NCBI GenBank assembly: GCA_005884155.1
Contig: VAXD01000015.1
Coordinates: 1,059 to 8,361 of the forward strand
Direction: 5' to 3'
Length of the DNA stretch: 7,303 nt
DNA from: Actinomycetota bacterium
Lineage (GTDB): Bacteria; Actinomycetota; Thermoleophilia; Gaiellales; Gaiellaceae
The notes beneath the pieces were generated by a model. It was given only the letters and a program-made list of their open reading frames with translations, searched no databases and was not told the origin of the DNA. Position numbers and translations under genes: made by a program. This document shows, one piece after another, positions 5,683 through 7,303 of this stretch (its first letter is position 1; each line of letters opens with the position of its first letter).

Positions 5683-6714
5683 TCAGAGCTCGATCAGGAA
5701 CTTGATCGTCTCGCGGTCGTTCATGGCCCGATAGCCGTCCGGGACTTCGTCGAGCGGGCCGGTGCGGTCGAAGACGAGGCCCGGCTCGATTTGGCCTTCG
5801 AGGACGTCGGGCAGCAGCTCTTCGATGTAGGCGCGGACCGGCGCGGGGCCGCCGCCCAGGGTGACGTTCTTCCAGAACGCGATGCCCGTCGGAGCCGTTT
5901 CGTTTTCTGGGATTCCGACCCGGCCGACGGCGCCGCCGGGACGGGCGATCTCGAGAGCGGTCACCACCGCTTGCTCGAGGCCGACGCACTCCAGCACCGA
6001 GTGGACGCCGAGGCCGTCTGTGAGCTCGCGCACGCGCTCGACCGCGGCGTCACCGCGTTCGGCGACGACGTCCGTGGCGCCAAACTTCCGGCCGAGCGCG
6101 GTCCGCTCAGGGTTGCTGCCGAGCAGGATGATCTGCTCGGCGCCCAGCCGCGTGGCGGCGATCACGCCGCAGAGGCCGACGGCGCCGTCGCCGACCACCG
6201 CGGTGGTCTCGCCGGGTGAGACCTGCGCTACGACCGCGGCGTGATGCCCCGTGCCCATCACGTCGGAGAGGGTCAAGAGCGACGGCATCAGTGCGTCGTC
6301 TTGCTCGACGGGAAGAACGACGAGCGTCCCGTCGGCCTGGGGTACGCGCACCGCCTCGCCCTGGCCGCCGTCGACATCGTCCCAGCCGTAGCGGCCTCCG
6401 TGTAGGCACGCGCTGTGCAGGCCGGCCCGGCAGAAGACACAGGTTCCGTCCGACCACAGGAACGGCGACACGACCAGATCACCCGCCTTGACAGTGCGCA
6501 CCTCGTCGCCGACGGCTTCGACCACGCCGATGAACTCGTGGCCCATCCGGCGGCCGGTGTCATCGTGCGGCATCGACTTGTACGGCCACAGGTCGCTGCC
6601 GCAGATCGCTGCGTACGCCACTCGGACAAGCGCGTCGGTCGGTTCGATCCGGTGGGCGTCAGGGACGTCTTCGACCTGAACCTCGCCCGCGCCGTACATG
6701 ACGGTTGCTCGCAT
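5683..6714 (-). CDS. Zinc-dependent alcohol dehydrogenase family protein
   Basis: This is a medium-chain dehydrogenase/reductase that probably oxidises an alcohol or reduces a carbonyl with NAD(P)(H); the substrate cannot be told. The 343 residues begin with a GroES-like domain. Predicted catalytic zinc ligands are Cys38 (ICGSD), His59 with Glu60 (GHE), and probably Asp151 in LSDVMGTGHHAA. A lobe resembling the structural zinc site has Cys92, Cys95 and Cys103, but the first of the four usual cysteines is Asp89 (SDGTC). The Rossmann fold has GDGAVG (175-180); the loop after the next strand is GSNPER, without the Asp that often marks NAD specificity, so NADP use is possible. The C-terminal part (LGGGPAPVRAYIEELLPDV, 286-304) is typical of the subfamily. 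The ATG at 6714 is 22 bases after the response regulator stop. The gene converges on ogt, leaving a 22-base gap. Confidence 0.93.
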   Translation of the reverse strand: MRATVMYGAGEVQVEDVPDAHRIEPTDALVRVAYAAICGSDLWPYKSMPHDDTGRRMGHEFIGVVEAVGDEVRTVKAGDLVVSPFLWSDGTCVFCRAGLHSACLHGGRYGWDDVDGGQGEAVRVPQADGTLVVLPVEQDDALMPSLLTLSDVMGTGHHAAVVAQVSPGETTAVVGDGAVGLCGVIAATRLGAEQIILLGSNPERTALGRKFGATDVVAERGDAAVERVRELTDGLGVHSVLECVGLEQAVVTALEIARPGGAVGRVGIPENETAPTGIAFWKNVTLGGGPAPVRAYIEELLPDVLEGQIEPGLVFDRTGPLDEVPDGYRAMNDRETIKFLIEL

Positions 6715-6736
6715 TGCTCACGAGGCTACCCGGCGG

Positions 6737-7303
6737 TCAGGCGCTGCGAGCGAGCTCAGGGATCTCGGCGAGGAGCCGGTAGCCGACCCCCCAGACGTTG
6801 AGCACGCAGTCGTCCGCGCCCGCGAGCGCGAGCTTGCGGCGAAGACGCGAGGCGTGGGAGTCCAACGTGCGCGTGCGGCCGAGCGCCACGAAGCCCCAGA
6901 CCTCGCGCAGGAGCTCCTCCTTCGTGAAGACCCTCGTCGGGTCGGTCGCCAACTTCGCGAGCAGCTCGAACTCCTTCGCGGCGAGTGCGACCGGGAAGCC
7001 GTGGACGGTCACGCGCCGGGTGGCGCGGTCGATCGCGACCGGGCCGGCGGCGAGGCGTTCCGGCTGGGGCGGGCGCGCGCGCCGCAGCACCGCGTGGATC
7101 CGCGCGACCAGCTCCTCGTAGTGGAAAGGCCGCGGGACGAAGTCGTCGCAGCCGCGCTCGAAGGCGTGCACGCGGTCGACCGCGTCGGCGCGTGCCTCGC
7201 CGAGGACGATCACCGGGACGTCGCGGTCCCAGGTGCGTCCGGGCTCGCCCTCGCGCAGGCGCCGGCAGACCTCCGGCCCAGTCGCGTCCTCGAGCCCGCC
7301 GAC
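6737..7303 (-). CDS. OmpR-family response regulator with atypical receiver, cut by the right window edge
   Basis: This is a two-domain transcription factor. The N-terminus lies outside the window; 188 codons remain. The first about 70 are the second half of a receiver domain, with helix 3 (GPEVCRRLRE), strand 4 (VPVIVLG) and GCDDFVPRPF before helix 5. A linker follows, then the OmpR/PhoB winged helix (about 88-182) with AAKEFELLAKLA, FTKEELLREVWG, a recognition helix TRTLDSHASRLRRKL, and NVWGVGYRLL in the wing. The DNA-binding domain looks intact. In the receiver, the Thr/Ser usually found at the end of strand 4 is Gly (residue 35) and the conserved Lys before Pro is Arg (residue 58). This suggests weak or absent phosphorylation control. 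The gene is in the same direction as the dehydrogenase 22 bases away, so it may regulate it. Partner kinase not visible. Confidence 0.9.
   Translation of the reverse strand, partial: VGGLEDATGPEVCRRLREGEPGRTWDRDVPVIVLGEARADAVDRVHAFERGCDDFVPRPFHYEELVARIHAVLRRARPPQPERLAAGPVAIDRATRRVTVHGFPVALAAKEFELLAKLATDPTRVFTKEELLREVWGFVALGRTRTLDSHASRLRRKLALAGADDCVLNVWGVGYRLLAEIPELARSA

Noticed and set aside
5678..5690. Possible terminator hairpin AGCTCT-C-AGAGCT between the converging ogt and dehydrogenase genes
   Set aside because: The loop is a single base, it overlaps the dehydrogenase stop codon, and there is no T-run on either side.
5605..6219. Plus-strand open frame opposite the dehydrogenase
   Set aside because: It has acidic, Ala/Asp-rich composition and no domain, and it is antisense to a well-supported enzyme gene.
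1..7303. CRISPR arrays, tRNA or rRNA genes, insertion sequences, phage genes
   Set aside because: I read both strands and saw no spaced long repeats, no tRNA-like cloverleaf, no transposase and no terminal inverted repeats. Base composition looks uniform except for the short mraZ promoter.

Overview
The window comes from a high-GC bacterium, most likely an actinobacterium. The gene order mraZ-rsmH-ftsL-ftsI, the residue composition of the proteins and the way the sigma factor and O6-alkylguanine transferase are paired suggest the class Thermoleophilia (Solirubrobacterales or Gaiellales). That placement is inferred by recognising protein types, not by comparison with a database. Ten protein genes account for nearly all of the sequence. 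Both end genes are cut by the window edges. I see no tRNA, rRNA, CRISPR array or insertion sequence.

Layout, low to high coordinates: (a) 1-270 or somewhat longer, minus strand: the N-terminal part of a probable membrane-anchored GAF sensor protein, continuing beyond the left edge. (b) 386-3841, minus strand: the head of a division and cell-wall (dcw) cluster, transcribed mraZ, rsmH, ftsL, ftsI. Adjacent genes overlap or nearly touch. The cluster does not continue into murE in this window; the GAF gene follows instead. (c) 3842-3931: the mraZ control region. It has four AGTGG boxes spaced exactly 10 bp apart and a TTGCGT-17 bp-TAAAGT promoter embedded in them. This looks like a MraZ autoregulatory operator. 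(d) 3932-4582, minus strand: a DUF1345 membrane protein. (e) 4642-5660, plus strand: an ECF-type sigma factor overlapping by ATGA a methylated-DNA-protein cysteine methyltransferase. (f) 5683-6714 and 6737-7303, minus strand: a zinc-dependent alcohol dehydrogenase preceded by an OmpR-type response regulator whose receiver domain lacks usual switch residues.

How the genes work together: MraZ probably controls its own promoter and so the operon that makes the 16S rRNA methylase RsmH, the divisome scaffold FtsL and the septal transpeptidase FtsI. The sigma factor and repair enzyme are translationally coupled and may form an alkylation-response unit, although no anti-sigma factor is visible. The atypical response regulator may co-transcribe with the dehydrogenase. 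The main points for a second look are the 10-bp-phased MraZ operator, the sigma/transferase pair, the degenerate receiver domain, and the GAF gene with no ordinary start codon ahead of its apparent membrane segment.
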